From Bicyclus anynana (Eukaryota > Arthropoda > Insecta > Lepidoptera > Nymphalidae), in contig NC_069106.1 in assembly GCF_947172395.1 (NCBI RefSeq), positions 3,472,001 to 3,536,000 of the forward strand: a stretch of DNA of 64,000 nt, in the 5' to 3' direction. Position 1 is the first letter of the stretch, and every line of letters starts with the position of its first letter. A program made the position numbers and the translations under genes. Shown here in pieces: positions 12,000 through 24,500 of the stretch. The notes under the pieces are model-generated. The model was given only the letters and a program-made list of their open reading frames with translations, did no database searches and was not told the DNA's origin.

Positions 12000-13570
12000 C
12001 TCGGCCAACGGCTTTTATTACTACAGCGGCCGGCAAAAGGCTTTGATGGACGAACATATGAATTTGGGCCGAGACGAAGCCGAGGCTCACATACGTAAGC
12101 CCATCAATGCCTAGTTGCGGCCAAGGCTTGTATAGTATTTTTTCTCAAATCATGCGCGGAAAATAAACTAAGTAGTAAAATTCAGAACATTTGAAAAATA
12201 TATAAAATGTTAGTGATTATGAAACACGGCTCACGTGATATAGGTAAGGTAGGAGTAGTTTTGAACCCATACGGGGCCCTTAGACATGAGCTGATTCTTG
12301 CAACGCGGCACGATTTAAACTATTTGGATAATCAATTACTATGAATATCATTCACGATAGTTTAAATTCTAAAAAAAATGCTATGCTTTAACGGGTGACC
12401 ATTTTTGTACATATGCATTTCTCTATTTTGATCTGAAATATTTTCTTGTTTCGTTCTTTTTAGACACCTTTTTACGTAGTCTGGTTGTAGTTTTTATGGA
12501 AAAAAGGCGTTTGACTGCCTAATGCTTTGTTTTAAGTATTTTTTTGTTGTTGCTTATTTTTAATAACTGTTGTTTGCGCTAGTGACGTCACCCTTTTAAA
12601 AAATAACTGAAAACCAGCGCTGCAACATTACGCTAAGTAGGAGTCCTTTATTTGGTCAATGCGCTTTTCTTTTTCTTTTTTTTTATTATATAAAAGCTTA
12701 GTTTTAAGTTTTTAATGACCAAAAAAAAAATTTTTTTCTTTCTTTCTTTCTTTAATGCAATGATGAGGCGTAAGATTGGACGCGCTTGCCTTTTTTGCCT
12801 TGTTTTAACGTGATATGTAAAAATCCTTTAAAATTTGAAATGTATCATTAGCTAGATTAATCAATTCTATTAACTATTTGGTATGTACGGTGGTATTTAT
12901 GTGTGAATGGTTTCAACAGAAGGCAGTTTATCGTTTCTTTACTAAAATAACAACCATACAATCCGAAGAACCGTGTTTTTTTTTTTTAAACAATTAACAA
13001 TTCTTATTATCATCATAGATGTAACTGTCAGTGATGATTCTACAATTTTACAAAATCAAAATGTGATGATGCATAAAACGTTGCCCTTAACAAAAAATAA
13101 AAGGTGTAAAAAAACATTTTACGATAAACTATCAAATACTGGCTGCATTAATTTCTTCGATAACAAAAAAAATATTTAAGGACAGCTGTATGCCTTGCAC
13201 CGACGCCGTAAAAATAAAGAAAGCATGATTCTTTTATATTTATCGCCTGCGATAGGCAAAGGTCAATGACTATACAGCCTAACTAAAAAAAAAAATATAT
13301 GAGATTGTTTTTGATGTATAGAAAAAAAACTAATCTCAACTGACAGCTACCCCTCTTTTTTGTAACATGACATGACTAAAACCTACCCCAAAACGCCAAA
13401 ATACACACTAAGATATAACAAAGTTATTTTGTCTACATATCATTGCTATGGGAACGAAAGAGAACGATAAACAGACAAAATTAATTTATTATCTCATTGT
13501 GCATATTAGGCCATACAGGCAAAGAGGACATTTTTAACGAATTACTTCATCAGTATAGAACATAAATATT
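12000..13570. other. Non-coding region with repeat fragments
   Basis: 12225-12330 (acacggctcacgtgata, tacggggcccttag) matches 55520-55640 in reverse. A microsatellite of ttctttcttt lies near 12736. Otherwise AT-rich with no exon I can support. Confidence 0.5.
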
Positions 13571-13572
13571 CT

Positions 13573-13922
13573 ATACAGGGTGCTCGGGAGTGTTTCCCAT
13601 AACTTCAAAGTGTTGACGAGTACACTTATAGGAGCCGAACTGCATAACTAATCTTTTTATGTTTTCATACAAAGTAATTCAAATAATTCCGACTATCCAT
13701 GTAACACACGCGTTTATCTGTATATATTTAACGCGTGTTCAAACTTGGCTACGTCATAATTATAAGGATGCGTTTATGGGACACATTTTAAGATCTATTT
13801 ACAAAAAAAATATTATTTGCCTCGAAAAAATAAATTTTATGTTCCTTGAACATTTTTAATTACTTTTCGGTAAAGAATATAACTTCAGAGTTATGGCAAA
13901 TACTCCCGAACACCCTGTATAT
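13573..13922. mobile_element. MITE with TACAGGGTG inverted ends
   Basis: The left end tacagggtgctcgggagtgt and the right end atactcccgaacaccctgta are inverted. It is about 350 bp and flanked by TA, as in Tc1/mariner-type elements. A second copy at 49100-49692 is interrupted by another repeat. Confidence 0.85.
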
Positions 13923-14360
13923 CGTTACATAAATTAAGTTCTTTCCTACACCATACACTTTGTATGGACAAATTCTGTATGGAAAAAATTGTTTTGTTGT
14001 GAAAAGAGTACCATTTTTATTAATTGAGCATTTTCATATATTCTCATGCTAACCGATTTAAATTAAAAAAAACCGATTTTTACAAAAAAAAAAAAAATTT
14101 TTGAAACATGTATCTATTTAGAACGCACAACATTTTCTATATACTATTTATAAAAATTTTGAAAGGCAAGCACAATAAAGTTTAATATTTTTTTTAATAA
14201 TTGTTAACAATTTGCAACTGTCCAATAATTTCTTTACCACCAAAAATCTTTTTTCGGATCATTATTAGCTTAACAATGGTACTTTTTAGTCACAACTATT
14301 ATAAAAAATCTCTAGTAACAATAGGCGCAGCAGAAAAAAAATATCAACCCTTTATTGAAC
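13923..14360. other. AT-rich sequence, nothing recognised
   Basis: Long A and T runs, with no open frame of coding character on either strand. Confidence 0.4.
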
Positions 14361-14369
14361 ATAGGGTCA

Positions 14370-15420
14370 GGGGTCGCATTTAAAAAGAGGCCCCAATCAA
14401 ACAAAGCCTCTTGTAACTGTTTTTTTTGTATGATCGATAGTGTATGTAGATTAAAAATAGTCCCATTATAAAAAAAAAGCTCCAATGATTACATGAGAGA
14501 CTGGGGCCCAACTTTAAAATGCGTCCCCTTACATGGGCCTTAGAGACCTGAGTCCGCTCAAGTAGATAAATGTAAATACTGTGGGCCTATTTTATATTCA
14601 CCATGGTTGGAGGCCAATTTAAATAAGGCCCCTTAGAAATAGGGCCCAAGCTCCTAAAAACTAGAGACCTTATTTAGACCTTAGTTATATGTAAAATATT
14701 GTTTAACTATTATGTGGAAGTATGAAAGCGTGAGGATAAATTTTAAATGACGCCCCATTAGGGCCCATTAACCGTTGAGACATTTGTCAACATAACTGAT
14801 ATATTTGTTTAAGGACTTTTATTTGAAGCCCCTTACATGTAGGGCCCAAGCCCATATAAATCTTAATTAAACGCACATAACTGTTTTATATTTCGTTTCA
14901 AGTATGAAGGAAAGAGGCCAATTTTAAATGAGGGCCCTTACAAATAGGGCATAAGCCGCTAAACACTGGGAAACTAATTTAAAATACTCTATAACCAAAG
15001 ATTTTCTACTATTAGCTATGTTACGAGCCAACAAAATCACCGCAAAAAGTGATCCGAATTTAGATACTCCACTGAATGCACATGCACAATTTTTGTTTAC
15101 TTATAATACATATTTATACATAGTTTTTACACTTTTTTACTCAACATTGTAGACAATATTTAGGTATTATTTGTTTAAATAACTTTCGCTGTTCACAATG
15201 CGACCAAATGAAATTAAGACAATTTAAATTTGTCCGCCTCAGTGTCGACGCGCTAATGACATATCTATAGTATAAAATCTTTGCCTATAATTGTTGCATT
15301 TTCTGCTTATAGTGAATGAGTGGGGTCAATTTTAACCGAGGGCCCAAGCTCCTAGCAAATGGGGCCCAAGCTCCTAAGACGAGTGCCCTAGATCAGCCGC
15401 GCCTATACAATTACTATGTC
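14370..15420. repeat. Degenerate GGGCCC-containing repeats next to the twins stop codon
   Basis: Loosely repeated blocks combine ccaattttaaat, aggccccttacat, agggcccaagc and ctcctaa (around 14510, 14610, 14750, 14830, 14920, 15330 and 15360). Spacing is irregular, roughly 75-200 bp. On the minus strand this would be the start of the twins 3'UTR. Confidence 0.65.
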
Positions 15421-15455
15421 CTCTCTCACCTAAGGCCGGGAAAGTGGGGGGCCCG

Positions 15456-15581
15456 CTAGAATTTGTCCTGGAATATGAAGAGGTTGTTCGTCGCCGCCAC
15501 TGCTATGATGCTCTCGTGCGGATGCCACGCCGTGTGGAGGATTTTCTTGTTGAAGTCCAAACAGTCTACGCTTATTTCGTC
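15456..15581 (-). CDS. tws: twins coding exon 11 (C-terminus and stop)
   Basis: Acceptor acatttcag above 15581. It reads DEISVDCLDFNKKILHTAWH, PHESIIAVAATNNLFIFQ and DKF, then TAG at 15458-15456. The DKF ending is typical of insect B55. Confidence 0.98.
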   Translation of the reverse strand, partial: DEISVDCLDFNKKILHTAWHPHESIIAVAATNNLFIFQDKF

Positions 15582-18500
15582 CTGAAATGTGAGATATATA
15601 GATTAAAGGGGAAAGTCCAAAGGCCAATACGACGTCGGCAACGGGAACTCAGGTATACCCAGGTATACCCTCGTATACCTGGATTTTGCAGATCCATATA
15701 GAAGAAAGAAGAAAGAAAGAAAATATATTTATTACTACATTATGCCACACATCACAATTATTTAAGAATAATACGCTGCGATATGTGGCATAACCTAGAA
15801 AAAGGTCCCAGCTCAACATATTGCTATATGCTCCCCATAAAAGAAGAACATACAGTGCTGATTTTCAGCTAGGACCCAGTCCAAAGTGCCAACACGAAAA
15901 CAGGCAACATAAACCATTCACATTCAAAGCTAAACAATAAAAATACAATGAAAAACGATGCAAAGTGTTTTTCAGATAGCATGGGCACGGTGACAGTTGC
16001 CTTATGACGTCCTAATTATATACTATTATCGCGAAACGCGGCCAACTTTCAAGAGCGAAACGAACTACGTCAACTACTTGAATGGTACACCGAGTTATAT
16101 AATAACAATGCAGAGGGTCTAGTGGCAGCTTGATACTGTTACTATCGCGTTAACGTAATCGTTATACGCGAATCTCTAATGCCTTGATCACACGTACCGA
16201 GGAAACAGGCAAGACAGTGCCCTCGGCCGAGTACTCGGTACGTATAAACATATCGACGAGTGCTCGGCCGAGCACTCAGCCGAACGGAGCGCCGAGACAG
16301 TAGCTCGGCTCCCGTTCTATTTACTAGGCCGAGTGCCCACCCTCCCGCTTCCCCGCAGTGTCTCGCTCGTTCACTCGTCAGGTCTGAACATGTATTGTCT
16401 CGCTACTCGGCCGACGCACACATGATTATCGTCACATCGTCGCATACGGCTTTTCTTATGATAATTTTCGTTTAAAACAATTCCAAATAAAATAAAATAC
16501 TAATGTCTGTCTGTTAGTAACAAATGGGATGTCGAAACAACTATTAAATTTATACAGTTACATAAACTATATAAAATGAACTATATCAACTAAATCCGAC
16601 GTTGCTTTTTTTCCAACAATTCCTTTAATTCATCTACTAATAGTTGAATGAGTAACTTTGTATATAATAATCGTTTTGCGGTCCATCTTATCCGAATTAT
16701 AGTCTCAATTTATCTGAACTGACTGTGCTAATTTCAAAACACGTGTGAACAACTACTCGCTTGCATTACTGTCTCGGCCGAGGAACATTTTACTCTCTCG
16801 CCCGTTTACTCGGTACGTGCGACCAAGGCATAATGAATTGAAACAGCGCCATCTAGTGGCACTACTGCAAAACTGTTTCAATTCCATATAAATTCGCGTT
16901 CACGTTAACGCGATAGTAACAGTATGAAAATTGAAAACTCCCACTAAGCACACGAGAGAGCCGTGATAGCCCAGTTGATATGACCTCTGCCTCCGATTCC
17001 AGAGGGTGTAGGTTCACCTCCAACTCACGCATTCACCTCCAACTTTTCAGTTGTTTGTATTTTAAGAAATTAAATATCACGTGTCTCAAACGGTGAAGGA
17101 AAAAATCGTGAGGAAACATGCACACCAGAAAATTTCTAAATTCTCTGCATGTGTGAAGTCTGCCAACCCGCATTGGGCCAGCGTGGTGGACTATTGCTGA
17201 TAAAATTTACAAAATTTATAAAATTGGCTTAACCCCTCTCATTCTGAGAGGAGACTCGAGCTCAGCAGTGAGCCGTATATGAGTTGATAACGACGACTAA
17301 GCACAGTGCGTACCTTCTTCCTCTTGGCGGTGGCGGCGACGCGCCTCGCCCGCAGCGGCTGGCGGGGCCGCGCCGCCGCGTCCCGCGACGCCTCCAGCGT
17401 GAGCTCGCCGCGTCGCGCCGCGTTGCCGGCGCCCGCGCCCGCGCCGCCGCCGCCGCCGCCGCGCTCGAATATCCTGCAAACATCCCGTCACTTGTGTCAA
17501 AGTCAACATTCATATACAGTAGAACCCGCTTAATCCTAGATTCCTAAACTATCGTAAAAATTACGACGGCAAAATTATGATTCCTGGAAAAAACAAAGTT
17601 CGCGTCATTTTCTCGTCCCCCGCTTCACTGTACCTTCCTAATTTCATTTGTTAGTCTGCTACGCGCTGTCATTGTGGTCAGATGTGATTTCTGAATTGAG
17701 TTATAACTAACGTGTCGTAAAATTTACGAAAGATTAGTGTTTGTGTGAGTTTTGAGTTGTACTTGTTTTTATCACTTTTTACAATGATTTTTAAGCTATT
17801 GCATAGCTTCCATCGCGGGCCTTGAGCGCGGGAACCGAATCCAGAAATTCCGTAACGAAAAAACCTCACGCTCCCCACTCCGACGGTCACGGAGGTGTGG
17901 CTTGTAGGCCGTGCATCGTCTAACGTCGTTTCAGTTCAGCAGTCTTCGACACGGCGTTGTGTGCGAGCGATAAGACATTACATGTGGGTTTTATTATCTA
18001 CTGTAAGATAATAACTCACATGTATTGTAAAATAATAAAAATATTTTAAACAATATTAACTTTTTATTTATTTAATAAAAGAAAAATTTGTTTTCTTCAC
18101 CACGCTCAAAAAGTGTAACTTGAATTAATATCAAAGAAAAAGACATACTGCATGAATAAAATAAAAAATAAATAATTATAATTGCATAAGTTGATATAAA
18201 ATGCTATGCAATATCTTTTCCCTCGGCAGTCCCCGAGTCCACATCCTTTTTTACTTTATTATAGTATATACATACACATATAATATATATGTCTTATATA
18301 TACACTATATATATATAGTCCAGAAATTAAATATTACGTGTATCAGGTAGGGAAGAGGTGCAATAGAAGTTGGGTAGGGGTAAAGAAAAACTGCACATAA
18401 GTCAAAGCGAAGCTTGACTGGGTCCGCGTGTACATATATAAATAACGACTATAGTAGAACTAACAAACGTTTTTTTTTTTAATTTTTTTAGCTTAGTCTT

Positions 18501-21500
18501 TTTTTATTTATAGTATTAGTCTATATATTAAAAACAGCCAGTGTCAGTTGACCGCTACTCACCTAAAGAAGCCATTATAGGAGCCGGTCATCAGCCGCTG
18601 GTCGTCGCCGCTCCAGCAGCACTCAAACTTATCAAAGATACAATCGTTTTCGTACAACGAGCACAGCTTTGAGCGGAGATACTCGTGCACCTGAAAAACA
18701 AAACCCCGACTTTAAAATAAATTTATGTCCTGTAGGCGAAATCGAACATATTGCTCTCCCTCCCTCTCTCCTCCTCCCCACTCTCTCTCACTTCCCCTCC
18801 CTCCTCGCTCTCTCTCCTTCATTCTCTATCTCGCTCTCTCTCTCTCTCTTTTTCGTTGCAATGGTATAAAAGAGAGAGCGATATTACGAATTCGCTGGCA
18901 ATATTGTCGTGAGAAAAATGTCAAATTAAATAATCCAATAAGCCGTGATAGACCAGTGGACATGACGTCTGCCCCCGATTCTGGAGGGTGTGGGTTCGAA
19001 TCCAGTCCAGGGCATGCACTTCCAACTTTTAAGTTGTGTGCATTTTAAGAAATTAAATATCACGTGTCTCAAACGGTGAAGGGAAGCATCATGAGGAAAC
19101 CTGTATACCAGAGAATTTTCATAATTCTCTGCGTGTGTGAAGTCTGCCAATCTGCATTGGGCCAGCGTGGTGGACTTATGGCCTAACCCCTCTCATTCTG
19201 AGAGGAGACTCAAGCTCAGCAGTGAGCCGAATATGAGTTGATAACTAGCCAATAACCTTTCTTGCAGTCAGGTAAAATAATCTATACTAATATTATAAAG
19301 AGGAAAACTTTGTTTGTATGTTTGTATGTTTGTTTGTTTGTTTGTTTGTTTGTTTGTTTGTTTGTTTGTTTGATTGTAATGAATAGGCTCAAAAACTACT
19401 GGACCGATTTTAAAAATTCTTTCACCGTTCGAAAGCTACATTATTCACAAGTAACATAGGCTAAATTTTATTTTGGAAAAATAAGGTTCCGTAAGATATT
19501 TGGGTTTTTCGGACACAAGGTGTAAAAAAATCAACCAGAAAAGTAGGCTAGGGGTAGGGTAGAGGTAGGGTGGGGTAGGGTAGGGGTAGGATAGGAGTAG
19601 TTGAAAGTTTACATCGAGTTTCACGCGGACGAAGTCGCGGGCGTCGGCTAGTATAATATAATTGATATTATAAGATAATACAAATTTGGTGGTGTATGTA
19701 CCATCTGCGTTTTTTTTTTTTCATTAATTATGGGACTCCCTGTATATAAAAAACTTCATCAAAACTGTTAGAGAGAAGTATGGCATTAACAACTAACACA
19801 GTGACACAAGAAATGAAAACATACTTACTGGATATGTTTCTACAGGCTTTGTTTCCATTCTAAGATCCCATACTTTTAAACCTAAGTAGTCTCTTGACAT
19901 CATATATCTGAAATGGAAAAACATAAAAATTGTATTTACATTGCGGAAAGTGACCTTGAAACAACATTTAGAATAAAAAGAAAGTAGAAAAGGGAAGAAT
20001 AAGGGACAAAAGAAAAGTACCAGAAATAGTGAGAGAAATAATTTTGAAATATTTTTTTCTACAAAAAAATAAAAGAAAAATTTCGTAAAGCGTCACTTAA
20101 AAACTGGCCAATTTTGCTTTGGCAGTCTTAAAATTATTGGTAAAGATAATTATACCTAAAGGCCTTTAAATATAGTCCGATATTTAATAAAATCCCAAAT
20201 TCAAAGCAAATTCAACCTTAAGGATTGAGTTTGAGGTTGAATTTGCAATGCGACTACTTCAACTGAGTGCCAAGAAGTTGTGTTTGGCACTCATTGAGTA
20301 AGGACGTTTTTTGGACGCTGATTGAAATGTATACAGGCTATTTGTCACCTAAAACCAATGGATACATGTATCCATCCACTTTTTAATGGAAGATCAATGT
20401 GAAACAATAAGGGTGGCCACTCACTGGCAATTTTTAGTTGGCCGACTATCGAACAACTAAGTTGCCAACGCTTACAACTTATTAGCTTTCTCGGTTAATA
20501 ATCATATTACATACAGTTTGTAGACTAGTATATAAATTATAAAATAATTAGTTCAACTATAGAGTACAAAACGTTCATAATTAGGGCTCAGTGTTCAATT
20601 ACTGTGGTACATTCCCAAATTTGGCAATCAAATTACTTTTTTTCATAACTTATCGGGAACTAGGACTTTTCCATTTCATTCTGTCAAATCTTGATTATGT
20701 ATGGTATTATTTAGTAAACTCAATAAACGTCCATGAAATATTTGTTTTACAGGCATTCAAAGTTGACCAAAACGCTTAAACGTTCATCTTTTGGTACCAC
20801 TACCCTAATCGAAAGTGAATCGAAAGTGAATCGAAAGTGAATCGCTACTCTGATACGATCGGCGTCCAATTTATTAGTTGCAACATTTTAGTTGCTGTAG
20901 ATATGCGGGCTGTCATATATCGCTATACTCGGCAACTTAGTCGGCCAACTAAAAGTTGCCAGTGAGCGGGGGCTCTAAGTGAAAGATAAAACATAAATTA
21001 ATGAGATGTGAGACACAATTGAACAAGTGAAACACACGTAATTTCAAGGTGTGTTTCAAGTGAGTGGAAGGTGAAAGTGACCCACCTGCCAGAGTTGCTC
21101 AGCTTCACGTCGCTGATGGAGGAGATGATCTCGGAGAAGAAGGACCTCGCGTGCGGGTCCTCAGGCTCCTCGAACAGCTTCGCGTGCCGGTCGCATAGCG
21201 CCGCCGCGCGCATATCGCATAGCCTTATTGTACCTGCGGATAAATTGTACATATACAGGGTGTTCCATAATTAATGGACAAAACGCAAATAGTAGATACA
21301 CCACCTAATTATTTACAACTAATTTGAATGATTTTGAAAAATTCTCTAGGGTGACCTAGGTTATTGTAACTCACCCTTACTACTAGAATATACAAAGAGA
21401 TTGCATTCAGTCGGGTGGAACTCAGCCGCGGTTATAACCTGTAACAGACATTTAAAAATTTATTAATTATTTATTAATTTTATCATCAGTATGATTTACT

Positions 21501-24500
21501 TTAAAAATACAAATGAGATATTGATAATATGATTACATGCCTTTAGCCCTTAAACCTAGACCTGAGGTCACAAGTCACTGTGTAGAAATTTTCTCTATAA
21601 TAACTTAAGGATCAGAGACTTGGTCCTGCTAAGAAGGCTCCTCCTAGGCATGCTCTGCTTGGAGTTTTTCTGCTAGATCGAATCATAAATGAGGAGATCT
21701 GCAGAAAACCCAAAGTCACTGATATAACTCAGCGAGTCTCAAAGCTGAAGTGGCAATGAGCAGGGCACATAGTTCGAAGAGCCAATGGGGTTTGGGGTTC
21801 CAAGGTGCAAGGTGCAATGGACAAGGAGTGAATTGCAAACCCACATCCCCATCAAGAGAATTGCAGGAATGGATTCTGGCAGCTCAAAACCTTGTATACA
21901 ATATTGAAGCTCTGGTCGGTGATCTCGAGGTGTCACAGATTGATGTGCAGATTGTCAGCTAACAGGTACGTGTCTCTTGGTCAGAGTTGAGCGAGATCGT
22001 GTTTATGTGGTACATGTAGGTTACCTCGGTGAGTTCCTCCATGTTGGCGGGCTTGATGTCGACAATATTGAAGCTCTGGTCGGTGATCTCGAGATGCCAT
22101 AAGTTGATGCGCAGGTCGTCGGCCGACAGGTACGTCTCTTGGTCCGAGTTGAGCGAGATCGAGTTTATGTGGTAGGTGTGCGCGTTCGCGAATATTCGTC
22201 TGCAAACAAATTATATATAGTTCGTTTCATGTAGATTAGTGCGTGTGACAGTTCGTTTCACTCTTGAAAGTTTTCCGTGATAATAGTATGTTTTATAAAC
22301 GTCATACAGGCGACTGTCTTTTTGACTCGTACTCTTTTTGTTCTTTCTATTAAGACTTTAGTAAATACAGAACTCACTGCAGTTTTAACGAGGCCAAGAT
22401 CTTTTAGCATTTTATAGAGATATACAATAAATCCCACCCAGACCTCAATGTTTGATTGAAAAAAAATACATCCTTCCTTCAGTTATCAAAGTTTATAAAA
22501 ATTCGAGAATCAAACAATTTTTCTACTACGAGTACATACATAAATAAAATGTCAAATAAACCCAATAAGAGGTTGATAATGGATTCAAGTGGATTAGCAA
22601 ACAGAAGCGCATAATGAAATTAGCATAATATCTGACTATACTAACATACGGGAGGCACTCTGTCACTGCAAAGACAACACACCAACATTGCTCTGATTTA
22701 TTCAATCACACTACTAGATAGTAATACCTATGATAAAGGCGAATGTTTGTGTATATGTTTGTTACTATCACGCTTTTTTTTTTTCTCCTGCCAGTACGGA
22801 GCCGCTAAGCATTTCTTCGTACTGACTCCTTGTTTTCTGCCCGTTCTCTTTCCTCTCTCCTGATCATAATTGCTCTGAGCATCTGAGAGTATTTCCTCCA
22901 TTCTTCCACGTCTACTAGCATGCGTGCGATAAGGTTTTGCGCATCCACGCTGCCCCTTGGCCGCTGGGCCGCTGTTCTTAGGTCAGCGCAGCCCGCACAC
23001 TCGAAGATTGTTGTCTCGAAGTGTCCTCCTCGCCGCAGAAGTAGCACTTTTCACTCGGTGCCTTGCCAATAGCATACAGGTAAGTATTGAACATCCCATG
23101 TCCACTTAGTGCTTGGGTTAGCCATCAATCTACTTCCCCGTGCTCCCGTTTGTGGGTGTTACTGTCACGCTGCAAGTACTTAACTGATTTGTCTGGAATT
23201 TGGCAAGGAAGTAGATTATATTCTGGATTAACGCATGTTGTAGCCCGTAACGCGTTTGTCACGCTCTGCCACCTGTCGCTGTACTGTACCTGGGCGACGC
23301 CTCCACCATGAGGTCCGCGGGCAGCACGGTGGCACGCGCAGCTGCGTGACGCGCGCCGGATCCCGCGGCCGCCCGCCCTCCTCGCGCGTGTTGTAGCCCG
23401 TCACGCGTTTGTCACGCTCTGCCACCTGTCGCTGTACTGTACCTGGGCGACGCCTCCACCATGAGGTCCGCGGGCAGCACGGTGGGCACGCGCAGCTGCG
23501 TGACGCGCGCCGGATCCCGCGGCCGCCCGCTCTCCTCGCGCGTGTTTTAGCCCGTCACGCGTTTGTCACGCTCTGCCACCTGTCGCTGTACTGTACCTGG
23601 GCGACGCCTCCACCATGAGGTCCGAGGGCAGCACGGTGGGCACGCGCAGCTGCGTGACGCGCGCCGGGTCCCGCGGCCGCCCGCCCTCCTCGCGCGTGTT
23701 GTAGCCCGTCACACGTTTGTCACGCTCTGCCACCTGTCGCTGTACTGTACCTGGGCGACGCCTCCACCATGAGGTCCGCGGGCAGCACGGTGGGCACGCG
23801 CAGCTGCGTGACGCGCGCCGGGTCCCGCGGCCGCCCGCCCTCCTCGCGCGTGTTGTAGCCCGTCACGCGTTTGTCACGCTCTGCCACCTGTCGCTGTACT
23901 GTACCTGGGCGACGCCTCCACCATGAGGTCCGCGGGCAGCACGGTGGGCACGCGCAGCTGCGTGACGCGCGCCGGGTCCCGCGGCCGCCCGCCCTCCTCG
24001 CGCGTGTTGTAGCCCGTCACGCGTTTGTCACGCTCTGACACCTGTTCATAGAAAGAAATGAGTTTTTAGAGTTTTGTTGACCAGATTGGTCACTTTATCG
24101 TCACATATAGAACTAAGATACGACATATCTCGAGAAGAGATAGACAAATATCGACCAATAGCGCCGAGCTCAAAAATATCGTCCTCTTTTACGTCCTATT
24201 ATCGTAACAAAAGGGAACAACATTTTTCGGTTACACCGCTATTGGTTGACATTTGCCTTTTTCTTGCTTCATAATGTCTGAAAATCAAAGTATCATCAAC
24301 GTTTGCTTGGTACATGGAGTACGTTAGGTTGTGCCAAATAAAACATTGTGGTGATGCTTAGACATACTTTTGATTTTTGACCTGCCTAAGTGGTCTGGGT
24401 TAAGTGTGGCACAATTTTTTGAATAAATGTTTGTTCTTTCTTTCTCTATTCTTTCTATGCACATTTTAGACCTACAGGAGTAGACGCAGTGATGAAACAT

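Larger units (their letters stand above)
23232..24041 (-). repeat. Tandem array of twins exon 4, 154-bp unit
   Basis: Five full units plus a truncated sixth at 23232-23272. Each unit is the 137-nt exon plus the spacer gtacagtacagcgacag, which starts GT and ends AG. Copies differ at few positions. Copies 2-5 begin GTGGCA instead of GTGTCA. Copy 3 has Ala to Ser, copy 4 has a TAC to TAA nonsense change and copy 5 a one-base deletion. Confidence 0.95.

Noticed and set aside
17284..17547. Long GC-rich plus-strand frames over 17284-17547
   Set aside because: They are mirror frames of twins exon 10, whose minus-strand reading is supported by homology and splice sites.
19323..19371. GTTT repeat considered as a CRISPR or regulatory array
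   Set aside because: It is a simple microsatellite inside a known interspersed repeat; there are no spacers.
23409..23926. Three near-identical 69-codon plus-strand frames
   Set aside because: They are antisense shadows of the tandem twins exon 4 copies, spaced by the same 154 bases.
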